Positions 1-11,908 of a stretch of 64,000 nt of DNA are shown here, piece after piece. Within the stretch, counting starts at the first letter, position 1. Each line of letters opens with the position of its first letter. The DNA is taken from NCBI GenBank assembly GCA_018287875.1, contig JAGVVL010000002.1:1860001-1924000 (forward strand), given 5' to 3'. Below the pieces are notes generated by a model. It ran no database searches. It saw only the letters and a program-made list of their open reading frames with translations, and was not told where the DNA came from. The stretch comes from Nigrospora sphaerica (taxonomy: Eukaryota; Ascomycota; Sordariomycetes; Amphisphaeriales; Apiosporaceae). A program made the translations under genes and the position numbers.

Positions 1-920
1 TTTTGGTAAAGCCCCGCGGGATCCTCGCCGGACCGCATCATGGGGGCCGACTGCAACTCCTGGGGGTTCTTATTTGGGACGGCCCCGTTCGGGGGTTGCT
101 GCATCGGCTGCGCATGATGGTTCATATTGGGTTGTGGCCGAGCGGACTCCTTAACATGATTCTGGTTGTTTAACCGGAGAGCCTGAAAGGCAGCGTCCAT
201 CTGGTGTAAGCCGGCGGGGACGCCGTATTCACCTTCTCGTAGGTCTTCCATGTAGGGCAGAGGTGGCGATTCTCGCGGCGGCATGGGATTGGCAGGGGTG
301 ATCATCAGATAGGTAAACTCGGCCTGGCATTGGTCCAGGAAGGCCCTGAGATGATCGCGTTCCTCTTCTTCCTGAAGTCGCTCGCTGAGGATGCCCTCGA
401 AACCGGGGACCGTTTCCTTGGGTTTGTCCTCCGAAGCTAGGTATCGCGTCAGTCCGTAGTGCGGGGGGCGGTTTGAGCAGGAGGCGTTCGACTCACGCTT
501 CAATTTCTCCGCGATCAGGGCGTCCCGGTCTATCCTGGGTGGCTGTTTGACGGCGTGTTCCCCATCGGCTGGGTTTCCCGAGGCGGCTTTCAGCTGGGCG
601 GCCTGATCCTTGACCTTCTTCTCAAGAATGCCGACGTATCGTTTCAAAGCCTTCTGCGTAGCGTCGGCCCGCCTTGCGGAGCCTTCCAGCGCAGCGATCC
701 GTCCCTTCATCTCCTGTCTCTCGATCTCCCAGGCGTTCCTATCGCGCTCGTGTCGGTGCCATTCTGTTTGCAGGAAGCGCATGACGCCCTGCAGGGTGTA
801 TTCCGTGGCATGCGGCTGGTTGTTGCCGTTGGGCTGCTGAGCGCCCGGGTCTTGGCCGCCCATGTTCCCGCCGTTGTTGCCATTTCCAGCACCCATGGCC
901 GAGACCTGTTGCCAGCTCAT
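1..920 (-). CDS. pro11: Striatin (STRIPAK scaffold), N-terminal part, cut by window edge
   Basis: Reading the minus strand from the ATG at 920 gives one open frame to the left edge without introns. After a Gly/Asn/Gln-rich start, residues about 40-60 contain [18 protein letters not shown], the hallmark of the striatin N-terminal domain. A charged coiled coil follows with [17 protein letters not shown], then a Pro/Gln/Asn-rich linker. Striatins scaffold the STRIPAK phosphatase/kinase complex. The fungal orthologue (PRO11 in Sordaria) is known to act in hyphal fusion and sexual development at the nuclear envelope and endomembranes. The WD40 C-terminus would lie left of position 1. MSWQQ at 920 was chosen as the start; the frame stays open upstream, so an earlier start is possible. 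Family call is firm; only the start is uncertain. Confidence 0.92.
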   Translation of the reverse strand, partial: MSWQQVSAMGAGNGNNGGNMGGQDPGAQQPNGNNQPHATEYTLQGVMRFLQTEWHRHERDRNAWEIERQEMKGRIAALEGSARRADATQKALKRYVGILEKKVKDQAAQLKAASGNPADGEHAVKQPPRIDRDALIAEKLKRESNASCSNRPPHYGLTRYLASEDKPKETVPGFEGILSERLQEEEERDHLRAFLDQCQAEFTYLMITPANPMPPRESPPLPYMEDLREGEYGVPAGLHQMDAAFQALRLNNQNHVKESARPQPNMNHHAQPMQQPPNGAVPNKNPQELQSAPMMRSGEDPAGLYQ

Positions 921-3179
921 GACCACGATGTCCTCCGCCGCGATGCCGAGGGGCGCGTGCGAGCGATGTGCGGCGGGCCTAGAGCAACCGGCCCGGGTTT
1001 ACCGTCTATACCGTCGACTCGAGGGAAAGGGTGTTTTCGACATGCGCCGGCCGCGGGATAAGGAACGACGACACGGCTCGGAGTTAAGGACGCGCAGGGG
1101 CAGCAAGCGATGGACAGGCACGGTTCCTGGTTAGGGGAACTGGTGCCGGGGACCTGCAAGACAGCCAAGGTTCGTAATGTCGGATGCGATGAGCGTGGCG
1201 CAACAGGCTGGTAAGGTTGCAGAGGATTGCCGACGTGTCGTGACGGCAAGTGACGACGAGCCTGGGCGTGGTGGGCACGCCAGCTAGCCGCTGCTAATCT
1301 TTGGAACAAATAGACGGGAAAGGGGACGACGGATTGACTGGTCGCAATCGTTTCACTGAATCAGTGGGCAAGAAACGGGCCAAGAAAAAAGGAAGGACCG
1401 TTTGGGCAGCGCGGAAAATAACACGCCGCCACGAGTCCGCCAGAGGGGGGAGTCTGAGATGGGGTAGGGATGACGGCGCTTGGATTGGGATTTGACGCTG
1501 GTGAGTGTCCCAAGCGACAGGACGACGTGCGGCCACAGTGATGAAAGCTCCGAAATGCCTGCCAACGTCCAATGTGGTCAGTCGCTTGGCCTGCCGTTGG
1601 GCGAGCTTGGGCCGCGTATTGATCTGGGGGGTTAGATCTGCGCGGGCGCAAGGCTCTGGTTGTCTGTTCTTGGCTGTCAAGCCAGGTTGCCAGGGCTGGG
1701 ATGGAGGGCTTAGGTACATAATGGGGAGGGGACTGGCCTGGGGGCTGATGATGACTACAGAGTAAGAGGTACGTACATCAAGTCTAGACTGGATATGCCG
1801 CCCACTCCTTTTCGCCAACACAGCAGTGGATCGGGTCGCTGGAAGAGGGAAAGCGGGGGATCGGGGACGGGAAAGGGTGACTCGGAATTTTGTTGTTCAC
1901 AAGCCGAGTCGACTATGGATGGCAAGTGGTGGCCCAGATTGGTAATTTCGGGCCGGGTCCAACTTGCCAGTAGCCATTTAGTACATGTGGGAGGTCCTGA
2001 CCTACTTCCTTACAGGCCACCTCAGGCATGACTTCTGAATGTTGGTAGGGTTGGATCTGAGGTCATCTCTACCATGGATGGATGGGAGAAAGCGGGATGT
2101 GATCTATGTGGCTGAGTGAGTGCGGTGTAGCGCGGGGTCTCAAGATGGCCAGCTGTTTTTGACCGCGATGCACTACGTATGGGCCGTAGGGGTTTTATAA
2201 CGGGACTTGCGGCGCAACCATTAAGACAGTATTCCACCTTGTAGGCCCTCCACTGTATCCGGGAGCATAAAAGTACCCATCCAGTCCTAACGGTTTTTGT
2301 CAACCCGAGCACTGCCGAGGCAAAGGGCAATCCGAACTGCTACATTCGCTGCGTTGGTCCCTGGATCAAGCAAGGTTCCCATACTATTGAAGCCTCTTTA
2401 TATAGGTCGGTGTCGAGGGTGTTATTCGGAGCCCTCACCAGTTAGGTATTGTATGTAGGTAGGTGTAGCTACCTTAGCTTACATGTATCCGGGCATCCAG
2501 CCATCTCTCGTGGCGCCTTGATTCCATGCCGGTTGCGTCTGGCATTCACATCTAGCCACGCAAGCAGTACTCACGATCGCATGCCATATTGTTACAAACT
2601 GCGAACTCCCCTTCCACTGAGCATACTGTATATACGATGATCGGGGTGTTTCAGCGCAGCGTTCCGTTTGGCGTGTAACCCCTCTCGTACCATTGGGGGG
2701 TACCCTGTATCTACATGTAAGTACGGAGTAGAAGTAGGTACATCAACCAGCAATGCGGTATATCAAACTCGAGATGCTCCCCCGAGAGCCATGCATACCA
2801 GATATAGGTAGGCGTCTAGGTAATTGACTCAGAGCAGCAATTGGCCAATGATGGCCAAGGCAGCCCGGTCCGGCAAATTATACAGCAGCGAATCGTGTCG
2901 GTGGTGCGTCGGTGTTGAGGCTCGGAGTTGACCTTCCAGGGCTCCCGGGAAGGTTGGAGCTTCGAGCCCGACCCGCTTTCCCTGCCAATGAGATCGTTGT
3001 GATTAACCACTGGCAAAGCGAATAGCCCAAGGTGTGCACCCGCTCCAATCTCCAGAATCGAAACGTCAACACCCTCTCCAGCAGCTGCTTTGAGAAGGCA
3101 AAGCTTTCCTCGGCCGCTTCCCCTTCCCCGTCCCGCGTCACCAACCCATCCGACTACCCACCTCCGTCGGGACGATACG
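921..3179. other. Divergent intergenic region, striatin / complex I subunit
   Basis: About 2.26 kb between two divergently transcribed genes. ORFs here are short, overlap on both strands and have no recognisable domains. The left half probably holds the long 5' leader and promoter of striatin. The segment from about 2430 to 2830 carries several GTAGGTA/TACCTAC-type strings common in intergenic DNA of this group. No RNA gene or transposon was recognised. Confidence 0.6.
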
Positions 3180-5704
3180 ATGCTGCGACGATCTCTGGCT
3201 CGTTCGGCTTGGCGGACCAGCAGGCACGTCGCCAATGCCTCGCGGGCTTTTTCTGCGACAGCTCAACGCCCGGCTGAGGTAGAGCTCACGGTCGGTGAGT
3301 GCCCCCCACCGGGACGCCATCAGGGCCCGGGAGAAGCTGGCTGACCCATCGACAGATGGCAAGAAGGTGTCAATTGAAGGTAAGGACCGGCATTCGCGCC
3401 CCAGCCCCCATCAACTACTGACCGCGGTATAGCCGGCTCGGCCTTGATCCAGGCCTGCGAAAAGGCCGGAGTCACCATTCCCAGGTGAGCTGCCCATCCC
3501 CCTGGCCCGCCTCGTGTTCCCAATGGCCTCTTGCTGACCTCGTGCAGATACTGCTACCATGAGTACGACCGCCCGCCGACCCGAGGGCCCCCTCGCTCCG
3601 ATCCGAGCGTCTGCTGACCGCCGGACAGAAAACTAATGATTGCCGGCAACTGCCGTATGTGCCTGGTCGAGGTTGAGCGAGCACCGAAACCTGTGGCGTC
3701 ATGCGCCTGGCCCGTCCAGCCCGGCATGGTCGTTAAGACCAACTCGCCGCTGACACACAAGGCCCGCGAGGGTGTCATGGAGTTCCTGCTGGCGAACCAC
3801 CCTCTGGACTGCCCTATCTGCGATCAGGGTGGCGAGTGTGATCTCCAGGATCAGTCCATGCGATATGGAGGCGACCGAGGACGGTTCCACGAAGTTGGCG
3901 GCAAGCGAGCTGTGGAGGACAAAAACATTGGGCCCCTGATCAAGACGTCGATGAACCGCTGTATCCACTGCACGAGATGTATCCGATTCTCCAACGATAT
4001 TGCCGGTGCCCCCGAGATGGGCTCGACCGGACGAGGCAACGACATCCAGATCGGAACCTACCTGGAGCAGAACCTGGACTCGGAACTGTCGGGCAATGTC
4101 ATTGACCTCTGCCCCGTCGGTGCGCTCACCTCGAAGCCGTATGCTTTCCGTGCCCGGCCCTGGGAGCTGAAGAAGACGGAATCGATCGACGTCCTGGATG
4201 GTTTGGGCTCCAACATCCGCGTGGATTCTCGTGGCCTGGAGGTCATGCGCATCCAGCCCCGCCTGAATGACGACGTGAACGAGGAATGGATCAACGACAA
4301 GACCCGTTTCGCCTGCGACGGTCTCAAGACCCAGCGCCTGACAATGCCCTTGGTCCGCCGAGAGGGCAAATTCGAGCCCGCTTCCTGGGAACAGGCTCTT
4401 ATGGATATCTCGGCTGCGTACCGACAGCTCCAGCCGAAGGAGAACGAGTTCAAGGCCATCGCCGGTGCCCTCACCGAGGTTGAGTCGATGGTCGCTATGA
4501 AGGATCTCGCCAATAAACTTGGCTCGGAGAACCTGACAATAGACGTCCCGGCTGGAAAGGGTCCTATGCCCCACGGTATCGATGTCCGCTCCAACTACGC
4601 CTTTAACTCCACCATCTGGGGCATCGAGGAGGCCGACTGCATGCTCCTTGTTGGTACCAACCCGAGACACGAGGCCGCCGTCTTGAACGCCCGCATCCGG
4701 AAGCAGTGGTTGCGATCCGATCTCGAGATCGGCGTCGTCGGCGAGACGTGGGACTCGACTTTCGAATTCGAGCACCTCGGCACTGATTTCGCCGCGCTCC
4801 AGAAGGCTCTGGAAGGTCCCTTCGGCAAGAAGCTTCAGGGCGCTAAGAAGCCCATGATCGTCGTCGGCTCCGGTGTGACTGACCACGTCGATGCTAAGGC
4901 CTTCTACGAGCTGATTGGTCAATTCGTTGAGAAAAATGCTGCCAACTTCATGACGGCTGAGCACAATGGCTACAACGTCCTGCAAAGAGAGGCCTCGAGA
5001 GCCGGTGCTTTCGAGGTCGGCTTTGTCCCTCCTTCATCTGCCGTGGCCGGGACCAAGCCCAAGATGGTCTGGCTGCTCGGTGCTGACGAGGTCTCCGAGG
5101 CCGATATCCCCAAGGATGCTTTCGTGGTCTACCAGGGCCACCACGGCGACCGCGGTGCTCAGCTGGCCGATGTCGTCCTGCCCGCTGCCGCCTACACCGA
5201 GAAGGCTGGTACCTACATTAACACCGAGGGCCGCGTCCAGATGACCCGGGCCGCTACTTCGCTCCCCGGTGCTGCCCGTACAGACTGGAAGATCATTCGC
5301 GCGGTTTCCGAGTTTCTCGGAGCCCCCCTCCCATACGACGATCTTGCGCAGCTCCGGGACAGAATGCAGGAGATTAGTCCGGCGCTTAGTGCCTACGATG
5401 TCATTGAGCAACCTTCGCTGCCGCAGCTCAGCAAGGTCCAGTTGGTCGACCAGAACAAGGGCTCCAAGGCCAGCGGCCAGTCGTTGACCAAGGTCATCGA
5501 GGACTTCTACTTCACAGATGCGATTTCCAGAAGGTACGTCGACCGTTGTAAACTGATAACCAGGAACAAAAGCTAACCATACCCAGCTCACCGACCATGG
5601 CGCGGTGCTCGGTCGCCAAGGCTACTGGCAACCCCGACAACAACTTGATGGCGCCCGGTATGACCAACGAGAAGCCTATGGGCCAGGTCATGTACGGCGT
5701 GTGA
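3180..5704 (+). CDS. nuo78: NADH:ubiquinone oxidoreductase 75-78 kDa subunit (NDUFS1 / NuoG), mitochondrial
   Basis: Six exons: 3180-3294, 3356-3379, 3433-3484, 3548-3562, 3629-5533 and 5587-5704, giving 742 residues. All five introns are GT-AG and the frame closes exactly. The start MLRRSLARSAWRTSRH is Arg-rich and acidic-poor, as in a mitochondrial presequence. The joined exons give the 2Fe-2S ferredoxin motif ending NCRMCLVE, the His/Cys3 cluster site HPLDCPICDQGGECD and the second 4Fe-4S site CIHCTRC. A molybdopterin-oxidoreductase-like body follows, and the protein ends GQVMYGV. In the family this is the largest subunit of the peripheral arm and carries clusters N1b, N4 and N5 that pass electrons from NADH to ubiquinone. 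Exons 2 and 4 are only 24 and 15 nt. It converges on the SelO gene. Confidence 0.97.
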
Positions 5705-6075
5705 AGGAGCAGCGGAGCGGAGGAAAGCATGCTATAGAGGGATGAGAAAAGAGCCGTTGATTTGCACCATGAAGCCGGGGCTTTTCTTTTGTCACTGGAT
5801 GTGCATGCACTGTACTTGTACATATACCGCGGGTCCCAGGAGTAGAGAAGGTACATAAGTGTCCAGATTCCAGCCTTTTGCTGCTTGGGACGCTGAGAGC
5901 AGTCGCAAAACCATCCAGTTTTCCCCGTCCGTCTGTGGACGGTTTAAAGCGCTACTGACGGTTCAGCACCATGGCATGTGGCTTGTAAACAGGTATATTA
6001 GCCAACGCAGCCTTTGGTCAAGCTACTGGCTTGAGGTTGCTATGTGCGGGAACTACGTCGACGGCAAATTTGTGC
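5705..6075. other. Convergent intergenic spacer
   Basis: 371 bp between two gene 3' ends. It holds the 3' UTRs and polyadenylation regions of the complex I and SelO genes. No ORF or repeat of note. Confidence 0.6.
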
Positions 6076-8091
6076 TCAAGAGCTGCAGCTGCATTGCAGC
6101 GCCCTGTCCTTCCGTGGCACGTCGCTCGTCCACCGCGTCTCCTCCTCCTTATCGCCCTTGTATTCGACGCCGTCGAAGACGCGGCCGGCCCAGCTCTCCT
6201 CGAAGGGGTGGAGGGCCATGCACAGGACGCGGTCGAGGACGTCGCGCTCGCCGTCCTTCTCGACGCGGCGGATGACCTCGTCGAGGACCCAGCCGCGCGG
6301 GACGAAGTTGGGGTTCACGCGGTTCATGGCGGCGCGGCGCTCGACGTCGGCGGCGGCGGGGATGGCGGCACCGTCGCCCCAGTCGTCGAAGACGCGGCGG
6401 CGCCACTTGTCGAGCCAGGCGGCGAGGCGCCGGCGGCCCTCGTCCTCGTTGCCGCCGAGGCCCGTGACGCCCTCCTTGTAGAAGAAGACGCCGGCCTTGA
6501 CCTCGCGCGCCTCCTGCGTGTCGAGGTGCGCGGCCGGCAGCGCTCCGAGCCGCCGGAAGAAGAGGTGGAAGTCGAGCTCGAGCGCCTCCATGGTGTCGAG
6601 CAGCTCGCTGAAGAGCTCCTGGAAGTCGGACTCGCGGAACGTCTTGAGGCCCAGCCGCGCCGTCATGAGCCGCTTGTACTCGGCCAGGAACACGGCCCGG
6701 TACTCGTCGCCGATCTGCATGATGATCTTTTCGGCGCGCTTGATAACGCCGTCGGCCTCGTCGTCCTTGACGCCCTCCTCCACGAAGGTGGCGTCATCGA
6801 CGCGCGCCCCGGCGCCGATCAGCTCGCCCAGGGCCTCGCCCAGCCGCACTAGGTTCCACCAGATGATGGACGGTTGGTTACGGTACGCGTAGCGCAGCAG
6901 GTGGTCGTCGTGGTTGGGCGTGTACGAAGGGTCGAAGTTGTCCATGAAGGCGAAGGGCCCAAAGTCGATCGACAGCCCGAAGATGGACGTGTTGTCCGTG
7001 TTCAGCACGCCGTTCATGAAGCCGTAGGCCTGCCAATGCGCCACGGTGACGGCGTTGCGGCGGGCGATCTCGCGGAAGAGCCGGGCGAACCGGTTCTCGG
7101 CGTCGTCGTCGCCGCCCTGGATCTCTTCCTTGCCTACCCCGCGGGCAGGCGCCGGGCTCTCGGCCGGGCTCGCCGGGTTCTCGAGCCGGGCCGGCAGCGC
7201 CTCCCAGCCACCCAGGACGTCCTCGGCCACGTAGGTGGCGAGCTTCCGGATCAGCGCGCGGTCGCCCCGCGCGCGCAGGATGTCAAAGTTGCCGATGCGC
7301 AGCCAGCTTTGGGCGAAGCGGCACACGATGGCGCCCGGCTCGAGCATCTCCCGGCGCACCTTGACGTGCGGCAGCAGCGTCAGGCTCAGGGCCCGCGTGG
7401 TCGGGATGCGCAGGGCGTTGAGCGCCTCGCTGACCACGAACTCGCGGATGCTGCTCCGGAGGACGGCCTTGCCATCGGCGAAGCGGCTATAGGGCGTCAG
7501 GCCCGCGCCCTTGAGCTGCAGCTCGTACCGCATCCCTGTTGCAGCGTTGGTGGTCTCAAACAGGCTGATGGCGCGGCCGTCTCCCAGCTGGCCGGCCCAC
7601 GAGCCGAACTGGAAGCCGCCGTAACACTGGGCCCAGGGATAGCCCCGACCGTCCTCGCCGGCCCCCTTGTTCGCCTGCTCATCCCAACCTTGTATTTTGT
7701 TCCCCGAGACCGTGGCGGCAAAGTCGGGCCCGTCCCGGACGGTGGCGGGGTCGATGCCGAGGTCCCGCAGCGCCGCGGGCGACACGGCGAGCAGTTCGGG
7801 GTCGCGGACGGGCTCGGGGCGTACCCAGGTGAAGATGGCGTCCCGCACCATGCGCGGGCCAAGCTGGTCGCGCGGCTCCTTATGCGAGTCGGCCGGCGTG
7901 GGGAAGAGGGCGTCGGCCGGCAGCTTGGACACGAAGTTCCAGGATTTCGGTATGTCGTTGATGGAGGCGCCGCCTTGTGGCGGGGCGCCCTCGTTGGTCG
8001 AGAGATGCGCGGCCATGGTGGCGACGCGGATGCGCGGAGTGGCTCGTCGAGTCGCGTACCGTAGGTTTGTTGCTGATCGGGGGAAGAGCAT
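6076..8091 (-). CDS. FMP40: SelO/YdiU-family protein adenylyltransferase (pseudokinase AMPylase), mitochondrial
   Basis: Single-exon 671-residue protein. The start ATG at 8091 gives MLFPRSATNLRYATRRATPR, an Arg-rich presequence-like leader. An in-frame GTG four codons upstream was rejected as a start. Core signatures of the SelO (UPF0061) fold are visible: GYPWAQCYGGFQFGSWAGQL, then ELQLKGAGLTPYSR with the nucleotide-contacting Lys near residue 194, and NTDNTSIFGLSIDFGPF near 364-380 with metal-binding Asn and Asp. Family members bind ATP inverted and transfer AMP to protein hydroxyls; yeast Fmp40 and human SELENOO are mitochondrial and redox-responsive. The protein ends CSCSS: cysteine occupies the third-last position where the animal enzyme has selenocysteine. 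A low-complexity insert rich in Ala/Pro/Glu lies near residues 300-330. Confidence 0.95.
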   Translation of the reverse strand: MLFPRSATNLRYATRRATPRIRVATMAAHLSTNEGAPPQGGASINDIPKSWNFVSKLPADALFPTPADSHKEPRDQLGPRMVRDAIFTWVRPEPVRDPELLAVSPAALRDLGIDPATVRDGPDFAATVSGNKIQGWDEQANKGAGEDGRGYPWAQCYGGFQFGSWAGQLGDGRAISLFETTNAATGMRYELQLKGAGLTPYSRFADGKAVLRSSIREFVVSEALNALRIPTTRALSLTLLPHVKVRREMLEPGAIVCRFAQSWLRIGNFDILRARGDRALIRKLATYVAEDVLGGWEALPARLENPASPAESPAPARGVGKEEIQGGDDDAENRFARLFREIARRNAVTVAHWQAYGFMNGVLNTDNTSIFGLSIDFGPFAFMDNFDPSYTPNHDDHLLRYAYRNQPSIIWWNLVRLGEALGELIGAGARVDDATFVEEGVKDDEADGVIKRAEKIIMQIGDEYRAVFLAEYKRLMTARLGLKTFRESDFQELFSELLDTMEALELDFHLFFRRLGALPAAHLDTQEAREVKAGVFFYKEGVTGLGGNEDEGRRRLAAWLDKWRRRVFDDWGDGAAIPAAADVERRAAMNRVNPNFVPRGWVLDEVIRRVEKDGERDVLDRVLCMALHPFEESWAGRVFDGVEYKGDKEEETRWTSDVPRKDRALQCSCSS

Positions 8092-9355
8092 GTGGAATGG
8101 CACCTAAGTTTCCCTCTCTACGGCTCGAGTTGAGGTGGAAAGGCGGGCGCAGGTTCGTGAGTGAATGGGCAGGCGGCCCGGCTATGTAGTGTAGTCAGTT
8201 TAGGTACATATCGAAAAACGTGTGTAGGCGTGGCGACGGGGTTTATTCAACAGCGGCCAAATGAGCCCATTGCAGGAGGTCTTGCTCCGAATAGAGGGAC
8301 GCGATCTACTCAGCAACCCGAGGTTGATGGCTTCTTTCGCCACTTTTAACGAACCGATACATCATGGATGGTAAAACGGTCACCACGGAGCTGTCACTGC
8401 GGCTTGGTCTCCCGTCCCCCGAGACTCGCGCAAAGAACCGCGGGTGGTGTGGTCCAGCATCTCACTGCACGCACGACGGTGCTAGGCTTACCAATTCTGG
8501 GGTATCACAGTCGCCACACCACGTGAATGAAATGCTGTCGTCTATACACATGTCCTGCGTACGTAAAAGGCACCTCCGAGTCATCCGCATGGGACAGGAG
8601 GATAGCTCCGATGCAAGAGGTTCGGCACAAGCTTACAGCTGCTGTTTCCTTATCACTCCCCGATAACGTCATTAGTTCTAACCCCGCGTTGCAGCTAACA
8701 GAGAACGAACGGACAATCCACGCTGCGAGTGAGCCCCGAGGATGCGGTGTCGGATCTAACGGATCAATGCGGAGTGAATTTGACGAGCGGAGGATCTCTT
8801 GCTCCACAGGGTATAGGTGGAAAGTTGGACTATCCAAGTACCAGCGTGGGTGGTACCTGAAGCGAACGAGAGGCGGGGCTGGGAGAGGTAAACACGGATC
8901 GCAATGAGAGAGGGTCATGATACCACTTTCCACTGGGGGCGGTGGGGAGGGAGGAAGGGCTATTGGCTTTTGACGCAGCCCAAAGACAATCAGGGTACAA
9001 AAGCGCGGATATTGGCGATGTAGACAAATACTTTTCCTCGATCGCAGTGCAAAGAATATCCATTTATGCATGAGTCTACGTTTACACTTGAAGTAGACGA
9101 ACGACCTATCAGCACCGTTCACATACATTCGCCGGGTTCCGGCCTTGATTTTTGCGACCTGCGTCGCCTCCTCCACACAGGTGTATACTTACTCACGGCC
9201 AAACAGTGAACCCGAGTTCAATCCTTCTTTCTCCAAGGACGTATTCTGCAAAAAGGACATCTCGGCGGTTTTCTTCGCTTGCAAGACCTCGGCTCACTCC
9301 GACACACACGCCCAAGCATCAAACCTTGAGGCTGTTATCCCCTTCATCTAACCCA
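8092..9355. other. Divergent intergenic region, SelO / aldo-keto reductase
   Basis: 1.26 kb shared 5' flank of two divergent genes. The ORFs present, including 8505-9176 minus, show no domain and no coding character. The stretch around 8950-9350 probably contains the aldo-keto reductase leader. No repeat or RNA gene seen. Confidence 0.55.
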
Positions 9356-10430
9356 ATGCATTCCATGACGAGTGCGTTCAAGCCCGACGCCTCGGGCGCC
9401 GCGCCGAAGCAGATGGACTACATGCCTCATCTCAAACTCAACGATGGCAACGAAATTCCGCTGGTCAGTGCCCTGTCCCCGGCGGGGAAGCATGTCGGGC
9501 CTGGTAGCTGACGATGGGCACAAGCTCGCGTACGGCCTCGGCACGGCCCGATTCCGAGCGGCTGGAGCCGACTTCAACAACGAGATTGTCAATTTGACCG
9601 TCATGGCCATCAAAAACGGCTTCTGGCACCTCGACGGCGCCGAAGGTATGGCCCGTCCCGCCCCCCCGCACCAAAGCGCCGCGGCTGGCCCGTCATCTAA
9701 CGGGGGCGTTTTCATGGCAGTGTACGGCAACGAAGAGGAGCTGGGCGCGGCCATCAAGGCCGCCGGCGTGCCGCGCGAGAAGCTGTACGTGGTGACCAAG
9801 CTGGACGGGACCAAGAAGCAGGACGTGCCCAAGGCCTTCGAGACGTCCCTGGCCAGGCTCGGCCTCGACTACGTGGACCTCTACCTCGTGCACGCACCCT
9901 TCCTCGCCGACACGCCCGAGGAGCTCCAGGCCGTCTGGGCCCACATGGAGGCCATCAAGGACTCGGGCAAGGCCCGGTCCATCGGCGTGTCCAACTTCCT
10001 GCAGGAGCACCTCGAGGCTGTCCTGAAGACGGCCCGGATCCCGCCCGCCATCAACCAGATCGAGTACCACCCGTACCTTCAGCACGGCGATCTCGTCAAC
10101 TTCCATCGCGCGCACAACATCGCCGTCTCGGCCTACGCCCCCCTGACCGCCGTCACCAAGGCGAAGCCCGGCCCGCTGGACGACGTTTACGCGGAGCTTG
10201 CTCGAAAGTACGGCGTGACCGAGGGCGACGTCGCACTTCGCTGGTGTATAGACCAGGGCATCGTTGCCATTACCACCAGCTCCAGCGAGGATCGGTTGCA
10301 GAGCTACCTGAACAAGCTACCCAGCTTCAAGCTGACCGAGAAGGAGGTGGAGCTGATCTCCGAGATAGGAAAGCAGAAGCACTTCAGGGGTTTCTGGAAC
10401 CAAAAGTTTGATGAGAACGACCGAAGATGA
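9356..10430 (+). CDS. Aldo-keto reductase (AKR), NADPH-dependent
   Basis: Three exons (9356-9463, 9525-9645, 9721-10430) give 312 residues, normal for a single-domain (beta/alpha)8 AKR. The catalytic tetrad is visible as Asp73 (HLDGAE), Tyr78 (VYGNEEELG), Lys103 (VVTKLDG) and His134 (YLVHAPF). The signatures [11 protein letters not shown] and [11 protein letters not shown] are also present. The C-terminal cofactor region [14 protein letters not shown] resembles the usual K-S-x-R cofactor loop but starts with Thr instead of Lys, so the NADPH preference is uncertain. Family enzymes reduce carbonyls to alcohols in the cytosol; it resembles fungal YPR1/GCY1-type reductases but the substrate cannot be read from sequence. 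The stop is 72 bp from the stop of the convergent XRCC4-like gene. Confidence 0.92.
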
Positions 10431-10502
10431 CAAATTCACGTATCTGGGACGTCGAGTAGTGGGCATTCCTAGTTCAAAAAAGAACCTGACGGACGATTGA
10501 CT

Positions 10503-11908
10503 CTAGAGCTCATCATCCGACCCAGTCCCGTCCCCTGCCGGCCGTACAGGTGCGGGTGCAGGTGCCGAAGCCGGTTTCTTGCCCCTGGCCTTGAATGGCA
10601 ATACCCTCCTAGGCGGCGTCTCCGGCGAGCCAGGTTGCTCTTCGTCCGCTTCTGTGAGCTTCGCTGCATGACGCGTACCTGGGAGCGCGGCTTCTCTCGA
10701 TGCTGCTTTAGTAGCTCGAGTGGCCTTGGTGGACGTCGCCGGCTCTGCTTCCGGCTCGCTAGCTCCGGCTTCCCCGGCGTCACTCTGTGTTTCAGCGTCG
10801 GTCGTCACTTGATCCTGTTCCGTGTCCGAATGCTGCGTCGGCCCTTGATTCTCGTCCACTTCCATCATGTCGAACCCCTCTTCACTCTCTGGCGACTCTG
10901 GCCTGACCTTGCGCTTTGAGCTTCGGGAGGCCTTTGCTTTTCTTACCGTGCCTCGGCTTGCGCCAGCGTTGGCTAATTTATCCGGATCGACCTCCGCCGA
11001 GGCGAGGAGACGTTGCTGCTGCCGTATCTTGACCTTCTTCTCATTGAGCAGGTCCCGGAACTTCTCGAGAAGGGCCGTCTCGTCTTTGTCTCTCGCCCGG
11101 ATAAGGTCTTCCAGTTGGGTCTTTAGCTCTTCAACCGAGCCTTCCAGTTCCCTGGTTCGGGTCTGCATCGCGGACACATCCTTACTGATCCGCTCTCGAT
11201 CCCCGAGAATCGCCACGCACCAATCGAATGGGGAGATTTCCGACTCCTCGTGCTCTTTCAAGGTGATAGAGCCTAGACGTTGCTGATCACCCGCTTAGCG
11301 ATGCCCCCTTCCACGAGTCAGTTGGAGATAGATTAGCAAGCACACTCACTGTAATCCCCTGTATGTTTTTCCGAAAGTGCAGGGTGGCTTCGTCATCTGA
11401 TCGGCAATCGACCTTTGTTTCAATACCATCGGCAGACGCGCCGTCAGACGTGAGGGTCGAAATCAAGATCTGCTCCCATTCCGCGTCGCTGCACTGCGCG
11501 TTGGACGACTTGAACTCTTTGACCCGATTATGACGTGCTGCAGGCCCGGCGTCAGCTTCCGTCGTTTGTTGTTCCCCAGGCCTCCAGGGTCTAGGCAACT
11601 GGTTGCCAGGGACCACTGACGCGTGAAATACGGTGGGCCAGGACTCCAGTGCGCCGGCCCTTGTCGATCGCGACGGGTGGGACGGGCAAAAGGGCAAGGG
11701 GACGGGGCTGGCCGGGAAACGCCTGTGTCCGGCCAGGGGAACTTTCCGTCGCAAATTACTCACTCTTGGTCTCGAACGCCACCTGGCCATTGGTCCCCCG
11801 GAGAAGCAAGTCCAAGGGTTTCGAGCCACTGGGCCGCGCTTCAATGACGAAGAAGCCACCGACGGCGTCGGAACACGCGAATCGGGCGATGTGCGACGAC
11901 GCGGCCAT
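10503..11908 (-). CDS. XRCC4-like non-homologous end-joining factor
   Basis: Three exons on the minus strand (11908-11764, 11537-11350, 11282-10503) give 370 residues. Joining them restores the XRCC4 head: FFVIEARPSGSKPLDL in exon 1, NAQCSDAEWEQIL in exon 2, and an exon 2-3 junction reading GITQRLGSITLK, a diagnostic fungal XRCC4 stretch. A coiled-coil stalk follows from about residue 130 (TRELEGSVEELKTQLEDL) ending in KFRDLLNEKKVKIRQQQ, then a long acidic, Ala/Pro-rich tail with basic patches (SSKRKVRPESPESEE) that suits nuclear import and phosphorylation. XRCC4 homologues bind DNA ligase IV and support end joining in the nucleus. The head is small and the first exon short, but the frame closes and conserved segments are in order. 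XLF is the only realistic alternative; the EKFRDLLNEKKVKIR stalk favours XRCC4. Confidence 0.9.

Noticed and set aside
3699..4985. 428-codon open frame on the minus strand opposite the complex I gene
   Set aside because: It is antisense to a conserved exon and reflects the codon bias of the sense gene.
6031..8064. Long plus-strand frames opposite SelO
   Set aside because: Mirror frames of a GC-rich coding exon, no domain.
8505..9176. 223-codon minus frame upstream of aldo-keto reductase
   Set aside because: No family resemblance and it overlaps the probable promoter of two divergent genes.
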